The notes: generated by a model not told the origin, from the letters alone. A DNA stretch of 23,373 nucleotides from Owenweeksia sp. TMED14 (GCA_002167805.1 NHBT01000024.1:19659-43031); one strand, 5' to 3'. Counted from the stretch's first letter, positions 1 through 7,865 are shown. Numbers and translations are program-made.

Positions 1-128
1 TTACTGAATTTTGTCTTTTTGGCCCCTTCATCATGTTCATAATTTAAAGTCGTTCTTAGTTCTGGTCGTGGAATAAAAATTACTAGGCAAAATAAATATA
101 AATAAGTCTTATATGAGATTCTCTTCAT
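1..128 (-). CDS. 5' end of an unidentified, possibly exported protein (partial)
   Basis: The frame from an ATG at 128 stays open for 42 codons to the window edge. The N-terminus begins MKRISYKTYLYLFCLVIFI: two early basic residues, then about 11 hydrophobic or aromatic residues, then a polar stretch (RPELRTTLNYEHDEGAKK). That pattern fits a signal peptide followed by a mature or beta-strand-like segment, as in outer-membrane proteins, but no family is recognisable from 42 residues. It would diverge from miaE, with 39 bases between the two starts. A chance open frame of this length is possible in AT-rich DNA, so the call rests mainly on the signal-like start and the divergent layout. Confidence 0.42.
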   Translation of the reverse strand, partial: MKRISYKTYLYLFCLVIFIPRPELRTTLNYEHDEGAKKTKFS

Positions 129-130
129 TG

Positions 131-160
131 TTGAAAGATCATTAATTGCTATTACTTTTG
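131..160 (+). promoter_or_regulatory. Bacteroidota-type promoter for miaE, nearly leaderless
   Basis: TTG at 131-133 is followed after exactly 19 bases by TACTTTTG at 153-160. This matches the Bacteroidetes housekeeping sigma consensus (-33 TTTG or TTG, spacing about 19-21, -7 TAnnTTTG). The box ends only 7 bases before the miaE ATG at 168, so transcription would begin at or within a few bases of the start codon. The motif match is seen directly. Promoter activity and leaderless translation are inferred. Confidence 0.5.
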
Positions 161-167
161 CCCTATT

Positions 168-749
168 ATGCTTGGTTTAAAATTACCTACAGATCCTCGC
201 TGGGCAAATTCTGTTGAAGAAAATTTAGAAGAGATATTGGTTGACCATGCTTATTGTGAACAGAAAGCTGCATCTACCGCAATATCTCTAATTGTTACTT
301 ATCCCGAGCTTAGTGATTTAGTTACAAGTATGATATCACTTGCTAAAGAGGAAATGACTCATTTTTCAATGGTACACAAACTAATTATAGAAAGGAATAT
401 GACACTCGGAAAAGAGAGGATAGACCCTTATGTCCATAAAGTTTTGGATTTTTTCCCCAAAGGTGATCATAGAATGAAAAGACTTGTTTATCGTTTGTTA
501 GTAGCTGCTTTGATTGAGGCCCGAAGCTGTGAAAGGTTTAAAGTTTTATCTCAAAAACTATCGGATGAAAAACTTAAAAAATTTTATGAAAAATTGATGA
601 TTTCCGAGGCTGGTCATTATACACTTTTTTTGGGTTTAGCAAGAAAATATGGTGATCGAAATGATGTAGATAAATTATGGAATAGCCTTTTGAAATATGA
701 AGGAGAAATAATAAAAGAGTTCGCCGATTCCAATCGTGTTCATGGCTAA
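168..749 (+). CDS. miaE: tRNA 2-methylthio-N6-isopentenyladenosine-37 hydroxylase MiaE
   Basis: MiaE is a non-haem diiron monooxygenase that hydroxylates the isopentenyl group of ms2i6A at position 37 of tRNAs reading UNN codons, using O2. The 193-residue protein is a full-length ferritin-like helical bundle. The expected ligands are visible: E31 in DHAYCEQKAA, E62 and H65 in EEMTHF, E117 in EARSCERF, and E147 and H150 in SEAGHY. The C-terminus ends in HG, as I recall for many family members. It is the first gene of a plus-strand run, 36 bases before gcvT. It depends on MiaA and MiaB, which are not in this window, and implies an aerobic host. The ATG at 168 follows a good promoter box and leaves the protein at the usual family length. 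Confidence 0.9.
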   Translation: MLGLKLPTDPRWANSVEENLEEILVDHAYCEQKAASTAISLIVTYPELSDLVTSMISLAKEEMTHFSMVHKLIIERNMTLGKERIDPYVHKVLDFFPKGDHRMKRLVYRLLVAALIEARSCERFKVLSQKLSDEKLKKFYEKLMISEAGHYTLFLGLARKYGDRNDVDKLWNSLLKYEGEIIKEFADSNRVHG

Positions 750-785
750 CTTTTTTTAAAAATATGGTACAACGAATATTGAGTA

Positions 786-1889
786 ATGAGTATAGATAAT
801 TCAATAAAAAAATTAACATTAGATTCTGTCCATCGAAAATTGGGTGCTAAAATGGTTGAATTTGCAGGATATGAAATGCCTATTCAGTATTCAGGAGTAA
901 CTCATGAACATCTTGAAGTTCGCAAAAATGTAGGAGTTTTTGATGTTTCGCATATGGGAGAATTTTACGTTAAGGGTCCGGATGCAACAAATTTTCTTCA
1001 GTTCGTTACTTCCAATGACATATCTCGCTTATCTCCAGGTAAAGTCCAATATTCATGTTTCCCTAATAATAGTGGTGGAATAGTTGATGATTTATTAGTT
1101 TATTGTTTGAGTTCTTCGGAGTATATGCTTGTTGTAAATGCTTCAAATATTTCAAAAAATTGGAACTGGTTAGATATGAATCGGACTTCTTACGATGTTA
1201 AATTGACAAATTCTTCAGAAAGTATATCTCTTTTTGCTGTCCAAGGTCCTAATTCAATTAAAGCATTGCAGTCTTTAACAGATATTGATTTGAATAATCT
1301 CTCATATTACACATTTGAATCCATGAATATAGCTGATATTCCAGATGTTCTGGTATCAGCCACCGGTTATACTGGTTCGGGTGGGTTTGAATTATATGTG
1401 CCTAATGACCAAGCTAATATACTTTGGGAAAGGATTATGGATTCAGGTTCTGAATATGGAATAATTCCTATTGGACTCGGGGCCAGAGACACTTTGAGAT
1501 TAGAAATGGGATACTGCTTATATGGAAATGATATCAATGACAATACTTCACCTATTGAAGCGGGTTTAAGTTGGATTACTAAATTCAATAAAGAATTTAT
1601 TAATTCTGGTTTTCTAAAGAGGCAAAAGGATTCTGGGGTTGAAAAAAAACTTGTTGCTTTTGAATTAATTAATAGAGGAGTGCCCCGAAAGAATTATGTC
1701 CTAGCAGACCAAATGAAAAATGAAATTGGTATGGTAACAAGTGGAACTATGTCTCCTTCTCTCGGTAAAGCAATAGGGATGGGGTATGTGAAAACAATAA
1801 ACTCAAAATTGGGAACTGAAATATTTGTGATAATTCGAAATAAGTATCTAAAGGCCAGAATTGTGTCGCTACCCTTCTGGAAGAAATAG
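786..1889 (+). CDS. gcvT: Glycine cleavage system T protein (aminomethyltransferase)
   Basis: GcvT takes the aminomethyl group from the lipoyl arm of GcvH and passes the methylene to tetrahydrofolate, releasing ammonia. The 367-residue length is normal for the family. Recognisable blocks are the N-terminal HRKLGAKMVEFAGYEMPIQY, then VGVFDVSHMGEFYVKG, GGIVDDLLVY, the ATGYTGSGGFELYVP segment, GLGARDTLRLEMGYCLYGNDI, and a C-terminal barrel ending around TSGTMSPSLGKAIGMGYV. No other glycine-cleavage genes (gcvH, gcvP) are nearby, which is common in Bacteroidota. It lies 36 bases after miaE and 8 bases before an Lrp/AsnC regulator, so the three are probably cotranscribed. I see no room for a glycine riboswitch in the short upstream gap. 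Confidence 0.95.
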   Translation: MSIDNSIKKLTLDSVHRKLGAKMVEFAGYEMPIQYSGVTHEHLEVRKNVGVFDVSHMGEFYVKGPDATNFLQFVTSNDISRLSPGKVQYSCFPNNSGGIVDDLLVYCLSSSEYMLVVNASNISKNWNWLDMNRTSYDVKLTNSSESISLFAVQGPNSIKALQSLTDIDLNNLSYYTFESMNIADIPDVLVSATGYTGSGGFELYVPNDQANILWERIMDSGSEYGIIPIGLGARDTLRLEMGYCLYGNDINDNTSPIEAGLSWITKFNKEFINSGFLKRQKDSGVEKKLVAFELINRGVPRKNYVLADQMKNEIGMVTSGTMSPSLGKAIGMGYVKTINSKLGTEIFVIIRNKYLKARIVSLPFWKK

Positions 1890-1897
1890 TTTAAGCC

Positions 1898-2380
1898 ATG
1901 AATGAAAATTTGAAATTAGATCAAGTTGATCGTCAAATACTTGGACATCTTCTTTTGGATGCCAGAAAGACGTTTACTGATATAGCAAAGGAGTTAAATG
2001 TATCATCTGGTACTGTTCATATCCGCGTAAAAAAAATGGAGAAATCTGGAGTTATTAAAGGGGCAAGTTTACAATTGGATTATGAAACTCTAGGATATGG
2101 TTTTATTGCATTTGTGGGAATATATCTGGATCAAACTCAAAATACTTCCCTCGTTATAAAGGAGTTAAAGGGAATTCCTGAGGTCACAGTTGCTCATATC
2201 GCAACTGGGAGGTTTGGAATTTTTGCAAAGATCCGCTGTACTGATACGAAGCACGCAAAAGATGTTATTTTTAGGATTAGTGAAATTCCAGGTGTAATTA
2301 ATACCGAGACTATGATTGCTCTGGAGGAGTGTATTAACTCAAGTAAGAATTTGCTCCAAACAATATTGGAAAAAATGTAA
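1898..2380 (+). CDS. Lrp/AsnC-family transcriptional regulator
   Basis: The 160-residue protein has the two-part Lrp/AsnC layout. An N-terminal winged helix-turn-helix (residues about 6-65, with LDQVDRQILGHLLLDARKTF and IAKELNVSSGTVHIRVKKME) is followed by a RAM/AsnC ligand-binding domain (about 70-155, with PEVTVAHIATGRFGIFAKI). Such proteins form octamers or dimers that sense amino acids. Its start lies 8 bases after the gcvT stop, which suggests it is translated from the same mRNA and may tie glycine catabolism to amino-acid status. This link is inferred from position only. Its stop is 12 bases from the convergent gap stop, with no clear terminator between them. Confidence 0.9.
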   Translation: MNENLKLDQVDRQILGHLLLDARKTFTDIAKELNVSSGTVHIRVKKMEKSGVIKGASLQLDYETLGYGFIAFVGIYLDQTQNTSLVIKELKGIPEVTVAHIATGRFGIFAKIRCTDTKHAKDVIFRISEIPGVINTETMIALEECINSSKNLLQTILEKM

Positions 2381-2392
2381 TTTTTTCAGGTA

Positions 2393-3847
2393 TTAGAAAT
2401 AACTCTTTCTTCGGACTCCTACTATATGTTTTGCAAGTCGCATTACCTGTTTGGTGTATCCATACTCATTATCATACCAGACATAAAGGATTGCAGTTTT
2501 TTTATCATCATGAAGGAGCGTTGCTTGACTATCAAAAATTGAACAGCATGAGTCTCCAATAATATCGCTTGAGACTAATTCTTGACTAATTGAATATTTT
2601 ATTTGTTCTACAAGAGATCCTGCAAAAGCAGCTTTTTTTAATGTTCCATTAATTTCTTGAATCGTTGTTTTTTCAGCAAATTGCAAATTTAAAATTGCCA
2701 AGGATCCATTGGCAACTGGCACTCTTATGGCATTGCTGGTGATTTTTTTACCAAGCCCAGGTATTGCCTTGTCCACCGCTTTTCCAGCCCCAGTTTCTGT
2801 GATAACCATATTCATTGCTGCAGCTCTTCCCCTTCTGTATTTTGAATGCATATTATCCACTAAATTTTGGTCATTTGTGTATGCATGAATTGTTTCAATG
2901 TGACCTTTTTTAATTTCATAATTATCATTCAATATTTTTAAAACAGGAACTATTGCATTTGTAGTACAGCTCGCAGCCGAAAAAATTTTATCTCCGCTCA
3001 AAACATTTTCTTGATTTACTCCGTAAACAATATTTGGAATGTCCTTTCCGGGGGCTGTTAATAGAACCTTTTGAACACCTTTACTCAATAGGTATTTTGA
3101 TAAGTTTTTTTTATCTCGAAGAACTCCCGTATTATCAATGAGTAAGGCATCATTAATTCCAAAATTCTCATAATTTATTCGCTCACCAGAATTCGTTGAT
3201 ATTACGTGAATAGGCCTTCCATTAATAATTAGTTTAGATCTTTCATGATCAACTTCCACTGTTCCAGGGAAGTGCCCGTGAATTGAATCAACTCTCAAAT
3301 TCGAAGCTCTTTTCTCAAGATTTACTGAATTTAGTTCTCCTCTAATTACAATTGCTCTTAACCTTAACTGATTTCCCCGTCCTTCTTGTGTTATTAACTC
3401 TCTTGCTGTTAGTCTACCGATTCGACCAAAGCCATAAAGAATTACATCTCTTGGTTGAGGATTTTTGTCATTAGAATTTTTAAAGTCTATTAATTTTGAA
3501 TTGATAAAATTTTTTCTTTCCAAAAACACACCAGCTTCTCTTTTCCATTCCAAGGATAGTTTTCCAATATCAATAGTCGCATTTGTGATTGAAGAATTTG
3601 AAATAGACTTAGCTATTGAAAGAGTGTCTTGAATAGTTATAGATTCGCTCGCCATGACTGTGGCATGAGAATGTGCTTGAAGAATTTCGGAAGACTTTTG
3701 ATCAAGTAGTGGTTGTCGAAATAAAACAATTTCTACATTTCTCTCATAAAATAAGTCACCTACATGTTTAATTAATTTAGATGCTGATTTTTCAAATTCA
3801 ATCCTTTCATTTACCGAAAATTGGTAGTTGTCTAGTAAAGGGTTCAT
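2393..3847 (-). CDS. gap: Long-form glyceraldehyde-3-phosphate dehydrogenase
   Basis: This enzyme interconverts glyceraldehyde-3-phosphate and 1,3-bisphosphoglycerate with NAD(P). The Rossmann motif YGFGRIGR sits near residues 138-145. The catalytic cysteine is in SAASCTTNAI (about C294), its partner histidine in IHAYTNDQ (about H321), and the C-terminus carries the family signature WYDNEYGYT. The protein is 484 residues, against about 335 for classical GAPDH. The excess is a roughly 130-residue N-terminal extension of helical character with no motif I recognise. As I recall, long GAPDHs of this size occur in Bacteroidota and some Proteobacteria. The ATG at 3847 is preferred over an in-frame TTG one codon upstream. 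The gene is transcribed alone, behind htrA and convergent with the AsnC gene. Confidence 0.93.
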   Translation of the reverse strand: MNPLLDNYQFSVNERIEFEKSASKLIKHVGDLFYERNVEIVLFRQPLLDQKSSEILQAHSHATVMASESITIQDTLSIAKSISNSSITNATIDIGKLSLEWKREAGVFLERKNFINSKLIDFKNSNDKNPQPRDVILYGFGRIGRLTARELITQEGRGNQLRLRAIVIRGELNSVNLEKRASNLRVDSIHGHFPGTVEVDHERSKLIINGRPIHVISTNSGERINYENFGINDALLIDNTGVLRDKKNLSKYLLSKGVQKVLLTAPGKDIPNIVYGVNQENVLSGDKIFSAASCTTNAIVPVLKILNDNYEIKKGHIETIHAYTNDQNLVDNMHSKYRRGRAAAMNMVITETGAGKAVDKAIPGLGKKITSNAIRVPVANGSLAILNLQFAEKTTIQEINGTLKKAAFAGSLVEQIKYSISQELVSSDIIGDSCCSIFDSQATLLHDDKKTAILYVWYDNEYGYTKQVMRLAKHIVGVRRKSYF

Positions 3848-3906
3848 CAAGTTTTAGTTATGTTTTTTATGTCAATTGTTTAACATAAAATTACCACCCG
3901 GTGTAC

Positions 3907-3914
3907 CAAATGTA
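3907..3914 (-). promoter_or_regulatory. Candidate -7 box for gap
   Basis: On the minus strand this octamer reads TACATTTG, an exact TAnnTTTG match about 60 bases upstream of the gap ATG. No TTG occurs at the expected 19-21 base spacing; the region is a T-rich run with TTG only 10 bases away, so the -33 element is poor. Just downstream (about 3893-3904) an imperfect inverted repeat with a CACC/GGTG core could be an operator. Both are weak calls from sequence alone. Confidence 0.3.
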
Positions 3915-3971
3915 TCATTATAAACAAAAAAAATAATTATATTTAAATTGTTATTTTTGAATGCTTTATAT

Positions 3972-3999
3972 AAAAAAGAATACGTGTATTATTCACACG
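3972..3999 (-). terminator. Possible weak intrinsic terminator after htrA
   Basis: About 30 bases past the htrA stop, the minus strand can form a 5-bp stem GAATA/TATTC with a 7-base loop (plus-strand positions 3978-3982 and 3990-3994), followed directly by six T residues (3977-3972). A competing 5-bp stem, CGTGT/ACACG, spans 3983-3999. The stems are short and the first is AT-rich, so termination would be inefficient. The call rests on the stem plus T-run arrangement and its place between two genes. Confidence 0.35.
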
Positions 4000-4026
4000 A
4001 AGAGTCTAAAAATATTCTTATCTGAA

Positions 4027-5484
4027 CTATATACCGAATGCGAAATAATCCGGTCTTCCATCGGAACGGTACCCTTGAAGTAGAACTCCATCCCCAGGGT
4101 TTAAAGTTTTAATAATATTTTCAACGTCGTCTTGAGAATTGACTGCCTTGTTATTTAATCGCGTTAAAATAAAGTCCTTGGGTACTCCTGCTTTTTTTAA
4201 TTTCCCATTGCCTACATTTGATATGATCACTCCAAATTGGATTCCGTATTTATTTTTTTGTTCTTCACTTAAAGCTTCAAATTTGGCTCCAAGGCTTAAT
4301 TGGGATTCAATCTCTTCTTTTTTGATCATATCTGTATTTCCATCGCGATTCCGAAGTGTGATATTGAAACTCTTTTTCTTTTCACCTCTTAAAATTTGAA
4401 CTTTAATTTTATCCCCAGGTCTTCTGCTTCCAATGGCTTCCAAAAGTTCCGATGATTTCGTTATAGTCTTGTCTTCTACTTTGACAATAACATCACCTTT
4501 TTTGATTCCTGCTTCTCTTGCCGCCCCATTAGGAGTTATATCAGTGATGTAAACACCTTGACTAGCAGATAAAGATTCTTTCTCTACTAAATCCTGATTG
4601 ACATCTAAAATATTGACACCCAAGTAAGCTCTTTGGACTGTGCCATATTTAAGCATATCGTCAACAACTTTCCTTACAATGTTTGCAGGCACTGCAAAAC
4701 TATACCCTTCATATGAACCTGAGCGAGTACTAATTGCAGTATTAATCCCAATTAATTGTCCGGATGTGTTGATTAAAGCACCTCCACTATTTCCTGGATT
4801 TACAGCAGCATCAGTTTGGATAAATGCTTCGATTGCAGATTTATCGTCAATTATATTTATATTTCTGCCTTTTGCAGAGATAATGCCGGCAGTAACTGTG
4901 GATGTTAGATTAAAAGGGTTTCCTACAGCAAGAACCCATTCGCCAAGCTTTAGATCATCTGAATTTCCGAAAGTTAAAAGCGGAAGATTTTTTACATCAA
5001 TTTTCAAGACAGCAAGATCTGTTGTGGGATCCGTTCCGATAATTTCCGCCGGGTACTCTCTGTTATCATTTAAACTAACTTTTACTTCTTTAGCATTTTC
5101 TACGACATGATTATTGGTTACTATATAACCATCCTCCGAGATAATAACTCCTGAGCCAGAGCTTTGGACAATTCTAGGGGTTGCTTTTGGTTGGGATTCA
5201 CCAAAACCAAAGAAAAAGTCTCTAAATGGATTATAATAATATCCTTGTTCAACAGAGGTTTTGACATGAACAACTGAATTAACAGCTTCTTCCGCAGCAA
5301 TGCTAAAATCTGTGGAGGATGTAATTCCTTTTACACGCTCAATTACTTTGATACTTTGAGTATTTTCTATACTTTTTTCAATTTTAGGTTCTTGAAATTC
5401 TGAAAATAAAACTGCACCAAAAAGGCCGCTTATCACACTAATTAAGATGACAATTAGGGTAGAAGAAAATGATCTTTGAGACAT
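4027..5484 (-). CDS. htrA: Do/HtrA-family periplasmic serine protease with two PDZ domains
   Basis: This is an envelope quality-control protease and chaperone that degrades or holds misfolded periplasmic and outer-membrane proteins. Residues about 8-28 form a hydrophobic signal or anchor. The trypsin-like domain follows, with the triad H126 (VTNNHVV), D156 (TTDLAVLKID) and S233 (NPGNSGGAL). PDZ1 is at about 285-380 (AYLGVNILDV, then GAAREAGIKKGDVIVKVED), and PDZ2 occupies the C-terminal 90 residues (GVPKDFILTRLNN). At 485 residues it is the usual length for a Do-family protein. It diverges from dapF with 67 bases between starts, and a 16-bp palindrome lies in that gap. The functional subtype (DegP, DegQ or DegS) cannot be told from sequence, though two PDZ domains argue against DegS. 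Confidence 0.93.
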   Translation of the reverse strand: MSQRSFSSTLIVILISVISGLFGAVLFSEFQEPKIEKSIENTQSIKVIERVKGITSSTDFSIAAEEAVNSVVHVKTSVEQGYYYNPFRDFFFGFGESQPKATPRIVQSSGSGVIISEDGYIVTNNHVVENAKEVKVSLNDNREYPAEIIGTDPTTDLAVLKIDVKNLPLLTFGNSDDLKLGEWVLAVGNPFNLTSTVTAGIISAKGRNINIIDDKSAIEAFIQTDAAVNPGNSGGALINTSGQLIGINTAISTRSGSYEGYSFAVPANIVRKVVDDMLKYGTVQRAYLGVNILDVNQDLVEKESLSASQGVYITDITPNGAAREAGIKKGDVIVKVEDKTITKSSELLEAIGSRRPGDKIKVQILRGEKKKSFNITLRNRDGNTDMIKKEEIESQLSLGAKFEALSEEQKNKYGIQFGVIISNVGNGKLKKAGVPKDFILTRLNNKAVNSQDDVENIIKTLNPGDGVLLQGYRSDGRPDYFAFGI

Positions 5485-5513
5485 AAATTTTTTTTTTTAA
5501 ATATACTATATGT

Positions 5514-5529
5514 TGGTTTTCAAAAACCA
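5514..5529. promoter_or_regulatory. 16-bp palindrome in the htrA-dapF divergent gap
   Basis: TGGTTTT and AAAACCA form perfect 7-base arms around a central CA. The element sits 30 bases from the htrA start and 23 bases from the dapF start, in a 67-base divergent intergenic region. A near-consensus -7 box (TACATTTA, 5540-5547) follows for dapF, which would place the palindrome over its -33 region. It could be an operator, or simply reflect AT-rich sequence. No known regulator motif is recognised. Confidence 0.35.
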
Positions 5530-5551
5530 TTCCACTTGCTACATTTACATA

Positions 5552-6325
5552 ATGTTAAGACAATTTGTCAAGTACCATGGTTCTGGAAACGATTTCATTA
5601 TTTTTTCCGGCAAGCCAAATAGAATAAAGTCTTCTGATATTCAGGACTTGTGTAAAAGGAGTTTTGGAGTTGGTGCGGATGGTGTCATGTTCATTGAGAA
5701 ACCTGAATTGAAGAGTATCGATTTCATTGTTCATTTTTATAATCCAGATGGCAAACTTGGATCTCTGTGTGGAAACGGTTCACGATGTGCAGTTTCATTT
5801 GCGTCGTCACTTTCCTTTTTCCATGGGAAGTCATGCACGTTTGAGGCCTTTGATGGTAGGCACAGTGGCCAATTATTGGATAATGATTTGGTTAGTATTA
5901 ATTTTCTAAATTCAACAAAACCTGTAAAGCAGGCTTCAGGTTTTTTTGTAAATACTGGCTCTCCGCATTACATTGAAATCGTAGATAATCTGAATCAAAT
6001 CAACCTTGCTGGAATCGGCCCTTCGATGAGCAAGGATGTCTTTCCCTCAATAGCATGTAATATTAATTTTGTTCAGAGGGATGGAGATAGTTTTAAAATG
6101 ATAACTTTTGAAAGAGGTGTAGAAAAAGAGACATTGAGTTGCGGAACTGGTGCTGTTGCTGTTGCGTTGGTATTAAATCAAATAAGTAACATCAAATCTC
6201 CAATTACTGTAACTGCAAAAGGAGGAAATCTAAAAGTGGATTTTTCTTTTGAGAATGAAGTTTACAATAATATAGTATTAACAGGCCCTGTAAAGAGGGT
6301 ATTTCAGGGGGAATGCAACATTTAG
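5552..6325 (+). CDS. dapF: Diaminopimelate epimerase DapF
   Basis: DapF converts LL- to meso-diaminopimelate, the last step before lysine and the source of the peptidoglycan cross-linking residue. The protein is 257 residues when started at MLRQFVKYHGSGNDF; an in-frame ATG 42 bases upstream would add a tail the family does not have. The two catalytic cysteines are present: C73 in SLCGNGSRCA and C197 in LSCGTGAVA. NTGSPHY and ERGVEKET are also family blocks. It overlaps the following GNAT gene by 13 bases, and mltG follows 5 bases after that. The order dapF-GNAT-mltG is one I recall from flavobacteria, and a cell-wall theme is plausible for the operon. Confidence 0.95.
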   Translation: MLRQFVKYHGSGNDFIIFSGKPNRIKSSDIQDLCKRSFGVGADGVMFIEKPELKSIDFIVHFYNPDGKLGSLCGNGSRCAVSFASSLSFFHGKSCTFEAFDGRHSGQLLDNDLVSINFLNSTKPVKQASGFFVNTGSPHYIEIVDNLNQINLAGIGPSMSKDVFPSIACNINFVQRDGDSFKMITFERGVEKETLSCGTGAVAVALVLNQISNIKSPITVTAKGGNLKVDFSFENEVYNNIVLTGPVKRVFQGECNI

Positions 6326-6843
6326 AATCAAAGAATATCGTTTTAAGGCCTTTGGAGCCATCAGACATTATAAATCTCTTGAAATGGGAAAATGATCCAG
6401 AGAATTGGGTTCTAGGGATCCGCACAACTCCGTATTCAAGGCACTCCTTGGAAAAATATATTTTAAATTCGGAAAATGACTTTTGGGAAGTAAAGCAAAT
6501 TCGTTTTGCCATAACTCAAAAGTCAGATGAATTATGTATTGGCCTAATTGATATATTTGATGCTCAGCCATTGCATTTGAGAGCTGAGGTCGGAATATTA
6601 ATTGATCCAAAATTTCGGGGAAATGGCTTTGCTTTCCAATCTTTGCAAATAATTCAGAAGTGGGCAAGTAATTATGCGATGTTAAAATCTTTGAGCGCCA
6701 ACGTTTTCTCTGAAAATACCGCTTCTTGCGGTGCATTTGTAAAAGCTGGATTTAAAAAAAGTGGTATTTTAAAATCATGGTTTAAGACTCCAATGGGTTG
6801 GAAAGATGTTACAATTTTGCAGTGGCAATCATCAAAATTCTGA
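6313..6843 (+). CDS. GNAT-family N-acetyltransferase (RimJ/RimL/SpeG-like)
   Basis: This is a 176-residue single-domain GNAT that uses acetyl-CoA. The N-terminal strand (IVLRPLEPSDIINLLKWEND) is typical of the RimJ/RimL group. The acetyl-CoA-binding motif is in IDPKFRGNGFAFQSL (about residues 96-110), followed by the conserved NTASCGAFVKAGFKKSGIL block. The acceptor is unknown: alternatives are a ribosomal protein N-terminus, a polyamine or a small amine. Its ATG lies inside the last codons of dapF, behind a purine-rich AGGGGGA that may serve as ribosome binding site, so translation is probably coupled. The stop is 5 bases before mltG. Confidence 0.85.
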   Translation: MQHLESKNIVLRPLEPSDIINLLKWENDPENWVLGIRTTPYSRHSLEKYILNSENDFWEVKQIRFAITQKSDELCIGLIDIFDAQPLHLRAEVGILIDPKFRGNGFAFQSLQIIQKWASNYAMLKSLSANVFSENTASCGAFVKAGFKKSGILKSWFKTPMGWKDVTILQWQSSKF

Positions 6844-6848
6844 GTTGA

Positions 6849-7865
6849 ATGAAAAAACTTATTTTAATTATTTTATTTGGAGCATTTGTATTCGCTGGAA
6901 TAATTGCTTTTTCTCCTTATCGCGGGATGTTAATAGACTTTTCAATTAAAAAAAAAACTGATTTACCTTTTTCTATTTATGTTCCTGAAGAGGGTGAATC
7001 CATATCTATTTTGTTGGATTCTCTCAAAGCTTCAGAGAAGATTCATTTCTCTAAATGGGTTTCATTGATAGCCCGAATTCGTGGTTATGATTCTGCTCGG
7101 TTTGGACATTATAAAATCGATTCAAATTTAGGAGCAATGCAGTTCTTGAGAAAATTATCTCTTGGTTATGAAGACCCAATTAGATTTAGAGTTGCGGGTT
7201 ACAAGAATAGAGATAAATATTTACAAGAAATTTCTAATTTTTTTCCATGGTCGATAGATTCTTTGCGAAAACATCTTGGAAATGATAGCTCATGGACACA
7301 TTTAATTCCCAATACTTATGAAATTTATTGGACAACATCTCCAAAGGGAATTGCGAAGCGAATTGATCAAGAATACAAAATTTTTTGGGGAAATCATCGT
7401 AAAGCAAAAGCAGATGCTCTAGGTTTGAGTCCAGATCAAGTAATGGTGTTAGCCTCTATTAGTCAAGCAGAGACAAAAGTTCTAGAGGAGATCTCCAGAG
7501 TTGCAGCATTGTTTGTAAGTAGGTTGAGAATTGGAAAGCGACTGGAATCAGACCCGACTGCAGTTTATGCGTTTCACGAATTAAACCCGGATGAAGGGGT
7601 GGTTAGGCGAGTGTCAAGGAAAATAACAAGGATAAAACACCCATATAATACTTATTATATATCAGGTCTTCCACCAAGTCCGCTTGCTTCTGTTGAACCA
7701 CAGATAATAGATGCCGTATTACAATCAATTCCGAAAGGAGAAATTTATATGTGTGCGGATCCAAATCGTATTGGTTATCATAATTTCACATCATCTTTTA
7801 GACAACATCTAATAAATTCTCGTAAATATCACAAAAGCCTCAATCAACGTGGGATTCGACAGTGA
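6849..7865 (+). CDS. mltG: Endolytic murein transglycosylase MltG
   Basis: MltG cleaves nascent glycan strands inside the chain and so helps set peptidoglycan strand length; it acts at the outer face of the inner membrane. One N-terminal membrane segment (about residues 3-21) is followed by a LysM-like region and the YceG catalytic domain. The catalytic glutamate is E208 in LASISQAETK; the family usually has an extra acidic residue just before it, here replaced by Gln-Ala. Downstream family blocks are RLRIGKRLESDPTAVYA, HPYNTYYISGLPPSPLA, and a final YHNFTSSFRQH. At 338 residues the length is normal. It is the last gene of the dapF operon, and its 3' end overlaps the clpB 3' end by 26 bases on the opposite strand. 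Confidence 0.93.
   Translation: MKKLILIILFGAFVFAGIIAFSPYRGMLIDFSIKKKTDLPFSIYVPEEGESISILLDSLKASEKIHFSKWVSLIARIRGYDSARFGHYKIDSNLGAMQFLRKLSLGYEDPIRFRVAGYKNRDKYLQEISNFFPWSIDSLRKHLGNDSSWTHLIPNTYEIYWTTSPKGIAKRIDQEYKIFWGNHRKAKADALGLSPDQVMVLASISQAETKVLEEISRVAALFVSRLRIGKRLESDPTAVYAFHELNPDEGVVRRVSRKITRIKHPYNTYYISGLPPSPLASVEPQIIDAVLQSIPKGEIYMCADPNRIGYHNFTSSFRQHLINSRKYHKSLNQRGIRQ

Noticed and set aside
750..785. Glycine riboswitch or terminator between miaE and gcvT
   Set aside because: Thirty-six bases are too few for a riboswitch, and the T-run has no stem before it.
574..819. 81-codon minus-strand open frame over the end of miaE
   Set aside because: It is a shadow of miaE and the gcvT start; the hydrophobic run comes from antisense AT-rich codons and no family is recognisable.
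4139..5110. Plus-strand open frames of 86 and 156 codons inside htrA
   Set aside because: They are antisense to a clear HtrA reading frame with an intact catalytic triad and show no recognisable domain.
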